Below the pieces are notes generated by a model that did no database searches, was not told where the DNA came from, and saw only the letters and a program-made list of their open reading frames with translations. A DNA stretch of 64,000 bases. It comes from Sulfurifustis variabilis (GTDB taxonomy: Bacteria > Pseudomonadota > Gammaproteobacteria > Acidiferrobacterales > Sulfurifustaceae). The DNA lies in the NCBI RefSeq assembly GCF_002355415.1, contig NZ_AP014936.1, positions 62,001-126,000 on the forward strand, in the 5' to 3' direction. Both the position numbers and the translations under genes were made by a program. Below, one piece after another: positions 42,955 to 52,921 of the stretch; the stretch's first letter is position 1; every line of letters begins with the position of its first letter.

Positions 42955-42960
42955 TACCAT
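42955..42960 (+). promoter_or_regulatory. -10-like element of yicC
   Basis: TACCAT six bases before the yicC ATG, with a T-rich TTTTGT (42932-42937) 17 bases upstream. Predicts a leaderless message. No Shine-Dalgarno sequence. Confidence 0.35.
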
Positions 42961-42966
42961 CGCCCC

Positions 42967-43829
42967 ATGACCCGCAGCATGACCGCCTTCGCCCGGCAGG
43001 GCGTGGAAACGCCCGCCGGCGCCCTCGTCTGGGAGCTGCGGTCGGTGAACCACCGCTACCTCGACATGAGCCTGCGGCTGCCCGAAGAGCTGCGCGCGAT
43101 CGAGAACCCCGTCCGGGAGAGAATCGCGAGCCGCCTCGAACGGGGAAAGGTCGAGGCGAACCTCAAGCTGCAGGCCGCCGAGCAGGGCCCGACGCTCCAC
43201 TTCGACGCCGCCGCCGCCCGCGCCGTGCTCGCCGCGGCCGGCGAGGCGACGGCCCTGGCGAGCGGCCTCGCGCCCCTCTCGGTCGCGGACGTGCTCCGCT
43301 GGCCGGGCGTGCTGCGCGCGCCCGCGCCGGATCCGGAGTCGGTGGCCCGGGCGGCGCTCGCCGCCCTGAACGCCGCTCTCGACGAGCTGGTCGCCACCCG
43401 CGAGCGCGAGGGCGGGCGCCTCCAGCAGCTGCTCGAAGAGCGGCTCGCGGCCATGCGCGCGATCGTCGCGAACCTCGCCGCCATCCTCCCCGAGGTCATG
43501 CGCGACTACCGCGCCCGCGTCGAAGCCCGCCTCGGCGAGGTCCGCGCGCAGCTCGATCCCGCCCGCCTCGAACAGGAGATGGTGCTCTACACGAACCGCG
43601 CGGACGTGACCGAGGAGATGGACCGCCTGCAGACGCACATCGGCGAGGTCGAGCGCGTGCTCGCCGGCGGCGGTCAGATCGGCAGGCGCCTCGACTTCCT
43701 GATGCAGGAGCTGAACCGCGAGACCAACACGCTCGCGTCGAAATCGGTCGACATCCGCCTGACCAACGCCGCGGTCGAGCTCAAGGTCCTGATCGAGCAG
43801 ATGCGCGAGCAGGTGCAGAACATAGAATG

Positions 43830-43830
<1 letters not shown>
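42967..43830 (+). CDS. yicC: YicC-family endoribonuclease-like protein
   Basis: 287 residues, the same as E. coli YicC. Diagnostic text: MTRSMTAFARQGVETPAG at the start, ELRSVNHRYLDMSLRLPEEL near 27, and the C-terminal RRLDFLMQELNRETNTLASK followed by LKVLIEQMREQVQNIE. The family is linked to RNA decay. It lies beside gmk-rpoZ-spoT, as in many gammaproteobacteria, and divergent from the kinase gene. Confidence 0.94.
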
Positions 43831-44527
<697 letters not shown>

Positions 44528-44578
44528 CTGGCACTAATCCCGTCCGGTCAGTAAGATAACCGCTTCCCGCGCAGCCGG

Positions 44579-44603
44579 CCGGCGCTTGTCCCGCGCCGGT
44601 TTT
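44579..44603 (+). terminator. Hairpin terminator after gmk
   Basis: CCGGCGC (44579-44585) pairs with GCGCCGG (44593-44599) around a 7-base loop, followed by four T. A weak intrinsic terminator between gmk and rpoZ. Confidence 0.55.
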
Positions 44604-44618
44604 CGTCGATACTTGAAC

Positions 44619-44637
44619 TAATTACCTGAGGTTATTA
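44619..44637 (+). promoter_or_regulatory. Inverted repeat covering the rpoZ ribosome site
   Basis: TAATTACC and GGTTATTA (one mismatch) flank a TGA centre. The Shine-Dalgarno TGAGG lies inside it, 10 bases before the rpoZ ATG. Might limit translation or bind a regulator. Confidence 0.3.
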
Positions 44638-44641
44638 CGTA

Positions 44642-44935
44642 ATGGCCCGCATCACCGTCGAAGATTGCCTCGAAAACGTGGAGAACCGCTTCCAGCTGGT
44701 GCTGGTCGCGGCCAAGCGCGCCCGCCAGCTCTCTTCGGGGGCCGAGGCGTGCGTCGCGCGCGAAAACGACAAGCCGACCGTGCTCGCCCTGCGCGAGATC
44801 GCGGACGGTTTCGTGACGAGCGCCATTCTGGACGAGGAGCAGGTGCAAGCCGGACTCGAGGCCGATGACGATACAGCCGAGCAAAACCCCGCCGCCGACG
44901 CCGCCGGCGGGACGGGAGAGCTCCCCCAGGCGTGA
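44642..44935 (+). CDS. rpoZ: RNA polymerase omega subunit
   Basis: 97 residues. [20 protein letters not shown] is the classic start; [20 protein letters not shown] and [11 protein letters not shown] follow. Helps RNA polymerase assemble and forms part of a ppGpp binding site, which suits its place before spoT. The C-terminal 25 residues are an acidic Ala-rich tail whose coding sequence overlaps the beginning of spoT. Confidence 0.95.
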   Translation: MARITVEDCLENVENRFQLVLVAAKRARQLSSGAEACVARENDKPTVLALREIADGFVTSAILDEEQVQAGLEADDDTAEQNPAADAAGGTGELPQA

Positions 44936-47159
44936 GTCGGCGGTCCCCGCGGACGCCGCGACGGCCGACACCGGCCGGCGCGAGCGGTCGGGGGGGACCC
45001 GTACTCCGCCCGTCCGGTTTCGCATCAGCGACCTCTGTCCGCTGCTCGAGAGCTACCTAGAGCCCAAGGACGTCGCCGAGGTCTACCGCGCCTACCTCTT
45101 CAGCGCCGAGGTTCACGACGGCCAGCAGCGGCGCAGCGGCGAGCCGTACATCTCCCACCCCCTCGAAGTCGCGCACATCCTGGCGTCCATGCACATGGAC
45201 GCCCGCAGCCTCATGGCCGCGATCCTGCACGACGTGATCGAGGACACGCGCACCGCGAAGGACCTGCTCGCCGACGACTTCGGCAAGGACGTCGCGGAGC
45301 TCGTGGACGGCGTGTCCAAGATCACCCGGATCGAGTTCCAGTCGCAGGAGGAGGCGCAGGCGGAGAACTTCCGCAAGATGCTGCTCGCGATGGCGAGCGA
45401 CATCCGCGTCATCCTCATCAAGCTCGCCGACCGGCTGCACAACATGCGCACGATCGGCTACCTCAGCCGCGCGCGCCAGCGCGCGATCGCGCGCGAGACC
45501 CTCGACATCTATGCCCCGATCGCGAACCGCCTGGGCGTGCGCCAATGGGCGACCGAGCTCGAAGACCTGTCGATGGCGACACTCTACCCGCTGCGCTATC
45601 GCATCCTCTCGGAGGCCATCCGCAAGCGCCGCGCGAACCGCAAGGCCATCGTCGAGAAGGTGCGCACGGCGATCGTGAAGCAGCTCGAGCAGGAGGGCGT
45701 GCAGGCGGAGGTCACGGGGCGCGAGAAGAATGTCTACAGCATCTACCGCAAGATGGAGACGAAGAAGCTCTCCTTCGAGCAGGTCTACGACATCTACGGC
45801 TTCCGCGTGATCGTCGACAAGGCCGACACCTGCTACCGCGTGCTCGGCATGCTGCACAGCCTCTACAAGCCCATCCCCGGGCGCTTCAAGGACTACATCG
45901 CGATCCCCAAGGCGAACGGCTACCAGTCGCTGCACACGGTGGTGTTCGGCCCCTTCGGCGTCTCGATCGAGCTCCAGATCCGCACGCGCGAGATGCACCG
46001 GGTCGCCGAGGCCGGCGTCGCGTCGCACTGGCTCTACAAGACGGGCGACGGCGGCGACACCATGCGCGAGCGGGCGCTGCAGTGGCTCAAGGACCTGCTC
46101 GAGATCCAGCAGAAGGCCGGCAACCCGCACGAGTTCCTCGAGCACCTCAAGATCGACCTCTTCCCCGACGAGGTCTACGTGTTCACGCCGAACGGCGAGA
46201 TCAAGAAGCTGCCGCGCGGCGCGACCGTCATCGACTTCGCCTACGACGTGCACACCGACATCGGCAACCGCTGCGTCGGCGCCAAGGTGAACCACGAGCT
46301 CGTGCCGCTGCGCACGACGCTCAAGAACGGCGACCACGTCGAGATCATCACCTCCGCGGTCGGCCACCCCAATCCGTCCTGGCTCGACTACGTGGTCACG
46401 AGCAAGGCCCGGGCGCACATCCGCAGCTACCTCAAGAACCAGCAGGTCGGCGGCGCGATGAGCCTCGGCAGCCGGTTGCTCGAGAAGGCGCTTTCCGATC
46501 TCGGCGGAAGCCTGTCGGCGATCACCGACGCGCAGAAGACGGCGCTGCTGAAGACGCTCAAGCTCAAGACCTGGAACGATCTCCTGGGCGAGATCGGCCT
46601 GGGGAACCGGCTTGCGGCCGTGGTCGCGCGCCAGCTCGTCCCGGTGAAGACCGAGGAGGAGGAAGGCGGTTTCCTCAAGCTCTTCCGCCGCAGGCGCAGC
46701 GCCGGCGAGAAGCGCCCGACGCTCGCGATCCGCGGCACCGAGGGCGTCGTCGTCACGTACGCGCGCTGCTGCCGCCCCATCCCGGGCGACCCCATCCTCG
46801 GTTTTCTTTCGGCGGGACGCGGGATCGTGGTCCACACCACCGACTGCCCGAACGTCGCCAAGTACCGCAAGCACCCCGAGCAGTGGATCGACGTGCGCTG
46901 GGAGCAGCAGATCGAGGGCGTGTTCCCGGTCGCCATGCGGGTGGAAGTGCGCAACCAGCGCGGCGTGCTGGCGCAGGTCGCGAGCGCCATCGCCGAGCAG
47001 GAGGCGAACATCGACGCCGTCTCGTTCGACGACCGGGACGGCCAGTACACCAGCATGGAGTTCACCGTCGAGGTGAAGGACCGCGCCCACCTCGCCCGCA
47101 TCATGCGCGGCATCCGCCAGAACGAGGCGGTCGTCCGCATCAATCGCAAGAAGGGCTAG
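44865..47159 (+). CDS. spoT: Bifunctional (p)ppGpp synthetase/hydrolase SpoT
   Basis: 764 residues. Makes and degrades the alarmone (p)ppGpp. Order: HD hydrolase domain (HDVIEDT near residue 124 and ERQQ-like [15 protein letters not shown]), synthetase domain ([20 protein letters not shown] near 290, then YGFRVIVD), TGS domain ([29 protein letters not shown]), a helical and zinc-finger-like region with [10 protein letters not shown], and a C-terminal ACT domain. The only start in frame before the HD domain is ATG 44865, 71 bases inside rpoZ, giving an N-terminal extension of about 50 residues rich in Pro and Arg. Confidence 0.94.
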   Translation: MTIQPSKTPPPTPPAGRESSPRRESAVPADAATADTGRRERSGGTRTPPVRFRISDLCPLLESYLEPKDVAEVYRAYLFSAEVHDGQQRRSGEPYISHPLEVAHILASMHMDARSLMAAILHDVIEDTRTAKDLLADDFGKDVAELVDGVSKITRIEFQSQEEAQAENFRKMLLAMASDIRVILIKLADRLHNMRTIGYLSRARQRAIARETLDIYAPIANRLGVRQWATELEDLSMATLYPLRYRILSEAIRKRRANRKAIVEKVRTAIVKQLEQEGVQAEVTGREKNVYSIYRKMETKKLSFEQVYDIYGFRVIVDKADTCYRVLGMLHSLYKPIPGRFKDYIAIPKANGYQSLHTVVFGPFGVSIELQIRTREMHRVAEAGVASHWLYKTGDGGDTMRERALQWLKDLLEIQQKAGNPHEFLEHLKIDLFPDEVYVFTPNGEIKKLPRGATVIDFAYDVHTDIGNRCVGAKVNHELVPLRTTLKNGDHVEIITSAVGHPNPSWLDYVVTSKARAHIRSYLKNQQVGGAMSLGSRLLEKALSDLGGSLSAITDAQKTALLKTLKLKTWNDLLGEIGLGNRLAAVVARQLVPVKTEEEEGGFLKLFRRRRSAGEKRPTLAIRGTEGVVVTYARCCRPIPGDPILGFLSAGRGIVVHTTDCPNVAKYRKHPEQWIDVRWEQQIEGVFPVAMRVEVRNQRGVLAQVASAIAEQEANIDAVSFDDRDGQYTSMEFTVEVKDRAHLARIMRGIRQNEAVVRINRKKG

Positions 47160-47170
47160 TCGTGAATACC

Positions 47171-47260
47171 AATCTTGAATGTTGAATGCTTAATGTTGAA
47201 TTGAGGTGCGCGCTGCGCGCGCTCATCAATCAAACATTCACCATCAAGCATTCAACATTG
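47171..47260. repeat. Intergenic palindromic repeat, copy 4
   Basis: Left arm AATCTTGAATGTTGAATGCT, core GGTGCGCGCTGCGCGCGC (47205-47222), right arm CACCATCAAGCATTCAACAT. Lies between spoT and ridA and ends 10 bases before the ridA ATG, which has no clear Shine-Dalgarno. Confidence 0.85.
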
Positions 47261-47270
47261 CCGTATCGAC

Positions 47271-47654
47271 ATGAAGCGCCAAACGATAACCACGAACGAA
47301 GCGCCCAAAGCCATCGGCACCTACTCTCAGGCCGTCCGGGTCGGGAACACCGTCTACCTCTCCGGTCAGATCCCGCTCGTGCCGGCCACCATGGAGCTCG
47401 AATCGGGCGACATGCGCGCGCAGATCACGCGCGTGTTCGAGAACCTCCGCGCCGTCGCGCGCGCCGCGGGCGGCGACCTGAAGGACGTGGTGAAGCTCAA
47501 CGTCTTCCTGACCGATCTCACTCACTTCCCGCTCGTGAACGAAATCATGGCGCGTTACTTCACCGAACCGTATCCCGCCCGCGCGGCGATCGGCGTCGCC
47601 GCCCTGCCCAAGGGCGCCGCCGTCGAGATGGATGCGGTCATGGTGCTCGAATAA
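47271..47654 (+). CDS. ridA: Rid family enamine/imine deaminase
   Basis: 127 residues of the RidA/YjgF/UK114 family, which hydrolyses reactive 2-aminoacrylate and related imines. Conserved parts: [26 protein letters not shown] (about 10-35), the segment [20 protein letters not shown], and the C-terminal [20 protein letters not shown] with the catalytic Arg. Lies between spoT and recG, the common genomic position. Confidence 0.93.
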   Translation: MKRQTITTNEAPKAIGTYSQAVRVGNTVYLSGQIPLVPATMELESGDMRAQITRVFENLRAVARAAGGDLKDVVKLNVFLTDLTHFPLVNEIMARYFTEPYPARAAIGVAALPKGAAVEMDAVMVLE

Positions 47655-47660
47655 CGAGAG

Positions 47661-47753
47661 TGCTGAATGTTGAATTCGAAATGTTGAATTGAGGTGCGCG
47701 CTGCGCGCGCGTCATCAATTAATTCAGCATTCAACATCAAGCCTTCAAAATCG
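47661..47753. repeat. Intergenic palindromic repeat, copy 5
   Basis: Left arm CTGAATGTTGAATTCGAAAT, core GGTGCGCGCTGCGCGCGCG (47693-47711), right arm AATTCAGCATTCAACATCAA. Sits between ridA and recG and reaches within seven bases of the recG ATG. Confidence 0.85.
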
Positions 47754-47759
47754 AGTTGA

Positions 47760-49832
47760 ATGGATCCCGCCTCGCTGCCCGTCACGCGCCTGAAGGGCGT
47801 CGGCCCGCGGCTCGCGGAGAAGCTCGCGCGGCTCGGGCTCGCGACCGTACAGGACGTCCTGTTCCACCTGCCGCTGCGCTATCAGGACCGCACCCGCCTC
47901 ACGCCGCTCGGCGCGCTGCGTCCCGGCATGGAGACGCTGGTCGCCGGGACGATCGAGCTCGCCGACGTCGCCTACCGCGGCCGCCGCTCGCTCGTCGTGC
48001 GCATCGCCGACGGCACCGGCCACCTGCACCTGCGCTTCTTTCATTTCACTGCCGCGCAGCGCGACGGCCTCGTGCGCGGGCGCAGGCTGCGCTGCTACGG
48101 CGAGGTCCGCTTCGGCCCGGCCGGTCTCGAGATGGCACACCCGGAATACAGCCTGCTGCGCGAGGACGAAGCGCCGCTGCCGGAGCAGCACCTGACGCCG
48201 GTGTACCCGGCGACGGCGGGCGTCGGACAGACCTTGCTGCGGCGCATGGTGAACGACGCGCTCGAACATTATCTGCGGCGCGTCGAGGAGTGGCTGCCCG
48301 AGAGCCTGCTCGCGGAGCTCGCGCTCCCGGCGCTTCAGGACGCGCTCGCGCTCGTGCACCGGCCGCCGCCCGGCGAGGACACCGACGCGCTCCTCACGGG
48401 CCGGCACCCGGCGCAGCAACGCCTCGCGTTCGAAGAGCTGCTCGCCTACTACCTGAGCCTCAAGCGCGTGCGCGAACGGGTGCGCGCCGAGCGCGCGCCG
48501 CGCATTCCGGCCTCGACCCGCCTGGTGACGAAGCTGCTCGCGGGGTTGTCGTTTCAGCTGACCAAGGCGCAGCAGCGCGTGCTCGGCGAGATCGTGCACG
48601 ACCTCCATGAACCGCATCCGATGCAGCGGCTGGTCCAGGGCGACGTGGGTTCCGGCAAGACCGTGGTCGCGGCGTGCGCGGCCGCCGCCGCCGTGGAGGC
48701 CGGTTTCCAGGTCGCGGTGATGGCGCCGACCGAGCTGCTCGCGGAGCAGCACGGCCGCAACTTCGCCGGCTGGCTCGCGCCCCTCGGCATCGACGTCGCG
48801 GCGCTCTCCGGCCGTATCGCGAACAGCGCGCGGGCCGCCGCGCTCGACGCCATCGCGAGCGGGCGCGCCGCGGTCGTCATCGGCACCCACGCCCTCTTCC
48901 AGGAGGAAGTGCGCTTCGGGCATCTCGGCCTCGTCGTCGTGGACGAGCAGCATCGTTTCGGCGTCGGCCAGCGCCTCGCGCTGCGGGCCAAGGGCGAGCG
49001 CGACGGCGAGCGCCCGCACCAGCTCATCATGAGCGCCACGCCCATCCCGCGCACGCTCGCGCAGAGCCTCTACGCCGACCTCGACGTGTCCGTGATCGAC
49101 GAGCTGCCCCCCGGGCGCCAGCCGGTCGACACGGTCGCGGTTCCGGCGACGCGGCGCGCGGAGGTCGTGGCGCGCGTGCGCGCCGCCTGCGCCGCCGGGA
49201 GGCAGGCGTACTGGGTGTGCCCGCTGATCGAGGAGAGCGAGGCGCTCGACCTCGAGACGGCGGTGCGCACCGCCGAGACGCTGAAGGAAGCGCTGTCCGA
49301 GATTACGATCGCGCTCGTGCACGGGCGCGTGAAGCCGCGTGAGAAGGAGCGCGTCATGACGGCGTTCGCGCGCGGCGAGATCCAGCTTCTCGTCGCCACC
49401 ACCGTGATCGAGGTCGGCGTCGACGTGCCGAACGCATCGCTCATGATCATCGAGAACGCGGAGCGTCTCGGCCTCTCGCAGCTCCATCAGCTGCGCGGAC
49501 GCGTCGGCCGCGGGAGCGCGCAGAGCGCGTGCGTGCTGCTCTACCAGCCGCCGCTCTCCGAGCTCGCCCGCGCCCGGCTCGCGGCGTTGCGCGAGACCAG
49601 CGACGGCTTCGAGATCGCGCGCCGCGACCTCGAGATGCGTGGCCCGGGCGAGCTCCTCGGGACGCGCCAGACCGGCGAGGCGGCGTTCCACATCGCCGAC
49701 ATCGTGCGCGACCGCGCGCTCCTTCCGCGCGTGCAGCGGGCGGCGGAGCGGCTGCTCGCCGATCATCCCGACGCCGTTGCCGCCGTCATCCGCCGCTGGA
49801 TGGGCGGCCGCGAGGAGTACGGCGCGGTGTGA
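47760..49832 (+). CDS. recG: ATP-dependent DNA helicase RecG
   Basis: Remodels replication forks and Holliday junctions. 690 residues. Wedge/OB domain at the N-terminus with RLKGVGPRLAEKLARLGL and LHLRFFHF; helicase Walker A VQGDVGSGKTVVAA (near 298), DEQHRFGVGQR (near 396), SATPIPRTLAQSLYADLDVS and the C-terminal QLRGRVGRG and HQLRGRVGRGSAQSACVLLY. Intact and full length. Confidence 0.95.
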   Translation: MDPASLPVTRLKGVGPRLAEKLARLGLATVQDVLFHLPLRYQDRTRLTPLGALRPGMETLVAGTIELADVAYRGRRSLVVRIADGTGHLHLRFFHFTAAQRDGLVRGRRLRCYGEVRFGPAGLEMAHPEYSLLREDEAPLPEQHLTPVYPATAGVGQTLLRRMVNDALEHYLRRVEEWLPESLLAELALPALQDALALVHRPPPGEDTDALLTGRHPAQQRLAFEELLAYYLSLKRVRERVRAERAPRIPASTRLVTKLLAGLSFQLTKAQQRVLGEIVHDLHEPHPMQRLVQGDVGSGKTVVAACAAAAAVEAGFQVAVMAPTELLAEQHGRNFAGWLAPLGIDVAALSGRIANSARAAALDAIASGRAAVVIGTHALFQEEVRFGHLGLVVVDEQHRFGVGQRLALRAKGERDGERPHQLIMSATPIPRTLAQSLYADLDVSVIDELPPGRQPVDTVAVPATRRAEVVARVRAACAAGRQAYWVCPLIEESEALDLETAVRTAETLKEALSEITIALVHGRVKPREKERVMTAFARGEIQLLVATTVIEVGVDVPNASLMIIENAERLGLSQLHQLRGRVGRGSAQSACVLLYQPPLSELARARLAALRETSDGFEIARRDLEMRGPGELLGTRQTGEAAFHIADIVRDRALLPRVQRAAERLLADHPDAVAAVIRRWMGGREEYGAV

Positions 49833-49841
49833 GGAAAACAG

Positions 49842-49892
49842 TGATAAGTGCAAAGTGACAAGTGACAAGTGAATGAGCGCGCGAAGCGCGCA
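49842..49892. repeat. Intergenic repeat, copy 6 (divergent half element)
   Basis: Core ATGAGCGCGCGAAGCGCGC (49872-49890) matches the family core, but the left arm is a different repeated motif, GTGACAAGTGACAAGTGAAT, and no right arm is seen. Lies after recG. Confidence 0.6.
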
Positions 49893-49960
49893 ACCCACTG
49901 AATGGCACCGGCTGCGGGTAGGCGCTGTACCACCCGTTAGATCGAAGGCCGGCTACCGGG

Positions 49961-50104
49961 CCCCCCTCTCCCCTCGCGGGGCGATCCGGAGAAGTGCAAA
50001 CGGTCCGGTGGACCGTTTGCCCGGCGAGCGGGCAACCAGGGAAGGTTGCCCTGGGCTTTTCCGCGGAGCAGGAGGCGTAGCGAAAAAGGGGACAGGGAGA
50101 GGGA
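49961..50104. repeat. Nested palindrome block between recG and pagL-like gene
   Basis: Outer ends carry CCCCCCTCTCCCC (49961-49973) and the opposite GGGACAGGGAGAGGG (50089-50103). Inside are a perfect 10-base hairpin (49997-50006 with 50010-50019, CAAACGGTCC/GGACCGTTTG) and a 7-base hairpin (50031-50037 with 50044-50050, GGCAACC/GGTTGCC). Together with copy 6 it makes up a 329-base stretch without a gene. Structure is that of a miniature transposable element or repeat cassette. Confidence 0.6.
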
Positions 50105-50161
50105 GAATCAAGGAAGTCCTAGCTCGTGCCCCGGCGGCGCTCTTCGTGCTTCACCGGGGTT

Positions 50162-50746
50162 TCAGAACCTCCGGGCGAGCTCGATGCCGAGGAAATTCTC
50201 GCCCCGGTTCGGCCCGGACCAGCCGAACAGGAGTTGGCCATTCGAGTAGTGCCGCTGCGCCAACGCAAGCTCGTAATCGCCGTACGCGCGGCCGAGCGCC
50301 AGGCGCACGACGAACTGGAGATGCGTGCTCGTGCGTTCCGCCACGTATCCGATCCCGGCGCTCGCCGCGAGCGCGTAGCCTCCGGGGCAAAAGCGCATGC
50401 CGCGCGAAAGGGTGAACGCCTCGTTCGCGTCGGGGCCCGACCACGCGGCGAGCGCGAGCTCGTAGTGGCTCGCTCGCCCGAAGAGCACGGGCGCCGGCCG
50501 GCGCCACGAGAGAAAGAGCGCGTCGCCGTGGGATCGGAGATTGCCCCCGCCGAGCTCCAGCGAAAGCGCGTCGGCGTCCGCCGGCGGGATCGCCAGAACG
50601 TTCGCGCACAGTCCGGCAGCGGCGGCGGCAGCGCGCGGGGCGCGCCGGCGCGCGCTGACCCTTCGCGGTGATTCTGCTACGATCCACCCCCTTCCTGAGG
50701 CTGCGCGAGTGCGCTCGCTCCGATTGGATTCGAGCTGGTTGGGCAT
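50162..50746 (-). CDS. PagL-like lipid A deacylase (acyloxyacyl hydrolase)
   Basis: An outer-membrane beta-barrel enzyme that removes the 3-O acyl chain of lipid A. The core ends in RHYSNGQLLFGWSG and NRGENFLGIELARRF, containing the His, Ser and Glu of the catalytic triad and a terminal Phe. The signal-peptide region (RAAAAAAGLCANVLAIPPADADA) is clear, but the only start codon in frame upstream is ATG 50746, giving a 194-residue product and overlapping the divergent ubiC start. An ATC at about 50683, seven bases after AGGAAGG, is the only other ribosome-site-supported choice. Function is well supported, the start is not. Confidence 0.7.
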   Translation of the reverse strand: MPNQLESNRSERTRAASGRGWIVAESPRRVSARRRAPRAAAAAAGLCANVLAIPPADADALSLELGGGNLRSHGDALFLSWRRPAPVLFGRASHYELALAAWSGPDANEAFTLSRGMRFCPGGYALAASAGIGYVAERTSTHLQFVVRLALGRAYGDYELALAQRHYSNGQLLFGWSGPNRGENFLGIELARRF

Positions 50747-51323
50747 GGTTCCGCATGGTGAGAACGCCGCCCCGGGGCGCGAGCCGCTCTGGCAACCCCG
50801 GCGCCGCGTCCCGCTCGCCCGTATTCCCGCGTCGTTGCTCCCCTGGTTGCTCGACGAAGGCTCGCTCACCCGGCGGGTCGTCGACGCCTGCCCCGGACCG
50901 TTTCGCGTGCGCGTCGTGAGCCAGCGCTGGCGCCGGCCGATGCGCAACGAGGCCCTGGCGCTCGGATTGCGGCCGCAAGGGCGCGCGCTCGTGCGCGAGG
51001 TCCAGCTGCTCTGCCAGGAGGTTGCCTGGGTCCACGCGCGCACGGTGATCCCGCGCGCGACGCTGAGCGGGCGCGAGCGCCGGCTCGCGCACCTGGGCAG
51101 CCGGTCGCTCGGCGCGGTCCTTTTCGCCGATCCGACCCTGGAACGCGCCGAGACCGAGCTCGCGCGGCTTGTCCCGGGCGACATCCTTTACGCCGATATC
51201 GCCGCGGCGCTCGATCGGCCGCCGGCGGAGCTCTGGGGCCGGCGCACGCGCTTTGCGCTGAGCGGGAAGCCGCTGCTCGTGAGCGAGGTCTTCCTGCCGC
51301 CGATCGGGGAGTACCGCGCGTGA
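50709..51323 (+). CDS. ubiC: Chorismate--pyruvate lyase
   Basis: Removes pyruvate from chorismate to give 4-hydroxybenzoate, the first committed step of ubiquinone synthesis. GTG 50709 gives 204 residues; ATG 50745 ([11 protein letters not shown]) is another possible start. Motifs: [20 protein letters not shown] (about 60), [20 protein letters not shown] (about 95) and the C-terminal [10 protein letters not shown]. The stop overlaps ubiA (GTGA). Product feeds ubiA directly. Confidence 0.9.
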   Translation: MRSLRLDSSWLGMVPHGENAAPGREPLWQPRRRVPLARIPASLLPWLLDEGSLTRRVVDACPGPFRVRVVSQRWRRPMRNEALALGLRPQGRALVREVQLLCQEVAWVHARTVIPRATLSGRERRLAHLGSRSLGAVLFADPTLERAETELARLVPGDILYADIAAALDRPPAELWGRRTRFALSGKPLLVSEVFLPPIGEYRA

Positions 51324-52177
51324 GCCTCGTGCACCGCCTGCGCGAGTACGCGCTCCTCATGCGGCTGCACCGCCCCATCGGGATACTGCTGCTCGCGTGG
51401 CCGACGCTGTGGGCGCTGTGGATAGCCGGCGAAGGCCGTCCCGACGCGAAGGTGCTCGCGGTGTTTCTCGCCGGCATCGCGCTCATGCGCTCGGCCGGCT
51501 GCGTGATCAACGACTACGCGGACCGCGACTTCGATCCCCACGTCGAGCGCACGCGCGACCGGCCGATCGCCGCCGGGCGCGTCAGCCCCAACGAGGCGCT
51601 CGCGCTCTTCGCGGTGCTCGCGCTCGTCGCCTTCGGCCTGGTGCTGCTGCTCAACGCGCTCACGATCGCGCTCGCCTTCGTCGGCGCGTTTCTCGCGATC
51701 ACGTATCCGTTTCTCAAGCGCTATACCCATCTGCCGCAGTTCTACCTCGGGGCGGCGTTCGGCTGGGGCGTCCCGATGGCCTTCGCCGCGCAGACCGGCA
51801 CCGTGCCGCCGCTCGGCTGGCTCCTGTTCGCCGCCAACATCTTCTGGTCCGTCGCCTACGACACCGAGTACGCCATGGTCGACCGCGACGACGACCTGCG
51901 GATCGGCGTGAAGTCGACCGCGATCCTGTTCGGGAGCCTCGACCGCCTGATGGTCGGCGTTGCCCATGCCGGGACCCTCGGCCTGCTCGCCCTCGTCGGC
52001 GTCCTCGGGGACCTGGGCATACCTTATTATGTCGGCCTCGCGGGTGCGGCCGGGACGGCGCTCTACCAGCAGCGGCTGATCGCGGGGCGCGAGCGGGCCG
52101 GTTGCTTTCGCGCCTTCCTCAACAACAACTGGCTCGGCGCCGCGGTGTTCGCCGGGCTGTTCGTGGACTACCTGTGA
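51320..52177 (+). CDS. ubiA: 4-hydroxybenzoate polyprenyltransferase
   Basis: Attaches the prenyl side chain to 4-hydroxybenzoate in the membrane. 285 residues with about nine helices. The first aspartate-rich motif is [15 protein letters not shown] (near residue 70), the second [13 protein letters not shown] (near 180). Starts at GTG 51320, overlapping ubiC, so the two are translationally coupled. Confidence 0.94.
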   Translation: MSLVHRLREYALLMRLHRPIGILLLAWPTLWALWIAGEGRPDAKVLAVFLAGIALMRSAGCVINDYADRDFDPHVERTRDRPIAAGRVSPNEALALFAVLALVAFGLVLLLNALTIALAFVGAFLAITYPFLKRYTHLPQFYLGAAFGWGVPMAFAAQTGTVPPLGWLLFAANIFWSVAYDTEYAMVDRDDDLRIGVKSTAILFGSLDRLMVGVAHAGTLGLLALVGVLGDLGIPYYVGLAGAAGTALYQQRLIAGRERAGCFRAFLNNNWLGAAVFAGLFVDYL

Positions 52178-52179
52178 AA

Positions 52180-52264
52180 GAAATGTCGAATGCTGAATTT
52201 TGAATTGCCATGCGCGCTGCGCGCGCTTCATCAATTCAACATCAACCATTCCACATTCCAAATT
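52180..52264. repeat. Intergenic palindromic repeat, copy 7
   Basis: Left arm AAATGTCGAATGCTGAATTT, core ATGCGCGCTGCGCGCGC (52209-52225), right arm AATTCAACATCAACCATTCC. Lies between ubiA and the GST gene. Confidence 0.85.
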
Positions 52265-52284
52265 GAGTTTGAAGTGAGGTCATC

Positions 52285-52911
52285 ATGAAACTCTACGGTT
52301 CACTCACGTCGCCCTACGTGCGCAAGGTGCGCGTCCTGCTCAAGGAAAAGGACATCGCGTGCGAGTTCGTCATTGTGGACGCCTGGGCCGCGGACAGCCC
52401 CGTCCCCGGGATGAACCCGCTCGGCACCGTGCCCGTGTTCGAGCGCGACGACGGGACGTTCCTCTTCGACTCGCCGCTCATCTGCGAGTACCTCGATGTC
52501 CGGAAGGGCCCGGCGCTGATCCCCGAGAAGGGCGACGCGCGCTGGCAGACCCTGCAGTGGCACTCGCTCGCGCAGGGGATGCTGGATGCGACTGTCACGC
52601 GCCTGCTCGAGTCCCGCCGGCCGCCCGAGCGCCAGTCGGCCGACCAGATCGCGCGCCAGGAGGCGAAGATCGCCCGGGCGCTCGCGTACGCGGATCGCGC
52701 CGTCGCGCGCGAGTTCCTGGTCGGCGACCGCTTCGGCTACGCCGACCTCGCGCTCGGCGTCGCGCTCGATTACGTCGATTTTCGCTACGCGCATCCCTGG
52801 CGCGAGCGGCACGCCCGCCTCGCCGAGTGGCACGCCCGGATCGGCGCGCGCCCGTCCTTCATGGAAACGCTGCCGCCGGGCCTGGAGCGCCCGGCCGGCG
52901 CCAAGCGCTGA
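52285..52911 (+). CDS. Glutathione S-transferase family protein
   Basis: 208 residues. The thioredoxin-like N-terminal domain has LTSPYVRKVRVLLKEKD with the Ser-Pro-Tyr pair near residue 8, and GMNPLGTVPVFE with the conserved cis-Pro (about 53), then DSPLICEYLD (glutathione-binding Ser, about 72). The C-terminal domain is all helical with FGYADLALGVALDYVDFR. Strong Shine-Dalgarno (GTGAGGT). Resembles the stringent-starvation/SspA-like or maleylacetoacetate isomerase-type GSTs. Substrate unknown. Confidence 0.88.
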   Translation: MKLYGSLTSPYVRKVRVLLKEKDIACEFVIVDAWAADSPVPGMNPLGTVPVFERDDGTFLFDSPLICEYLDVRKGPALIPEKGDARWQTLQWHSLAQGMLDATVTRLLESRRPPERQSADQIARQEAKIARALAYADRAVAREFLVGDRFGYADLALGVALDYVDFRYAHPWRERHARLAEWHARIGARPSFMETLPPGLERPAGAKR

Positions 52912-52921
52912 TTCCCGTCCC

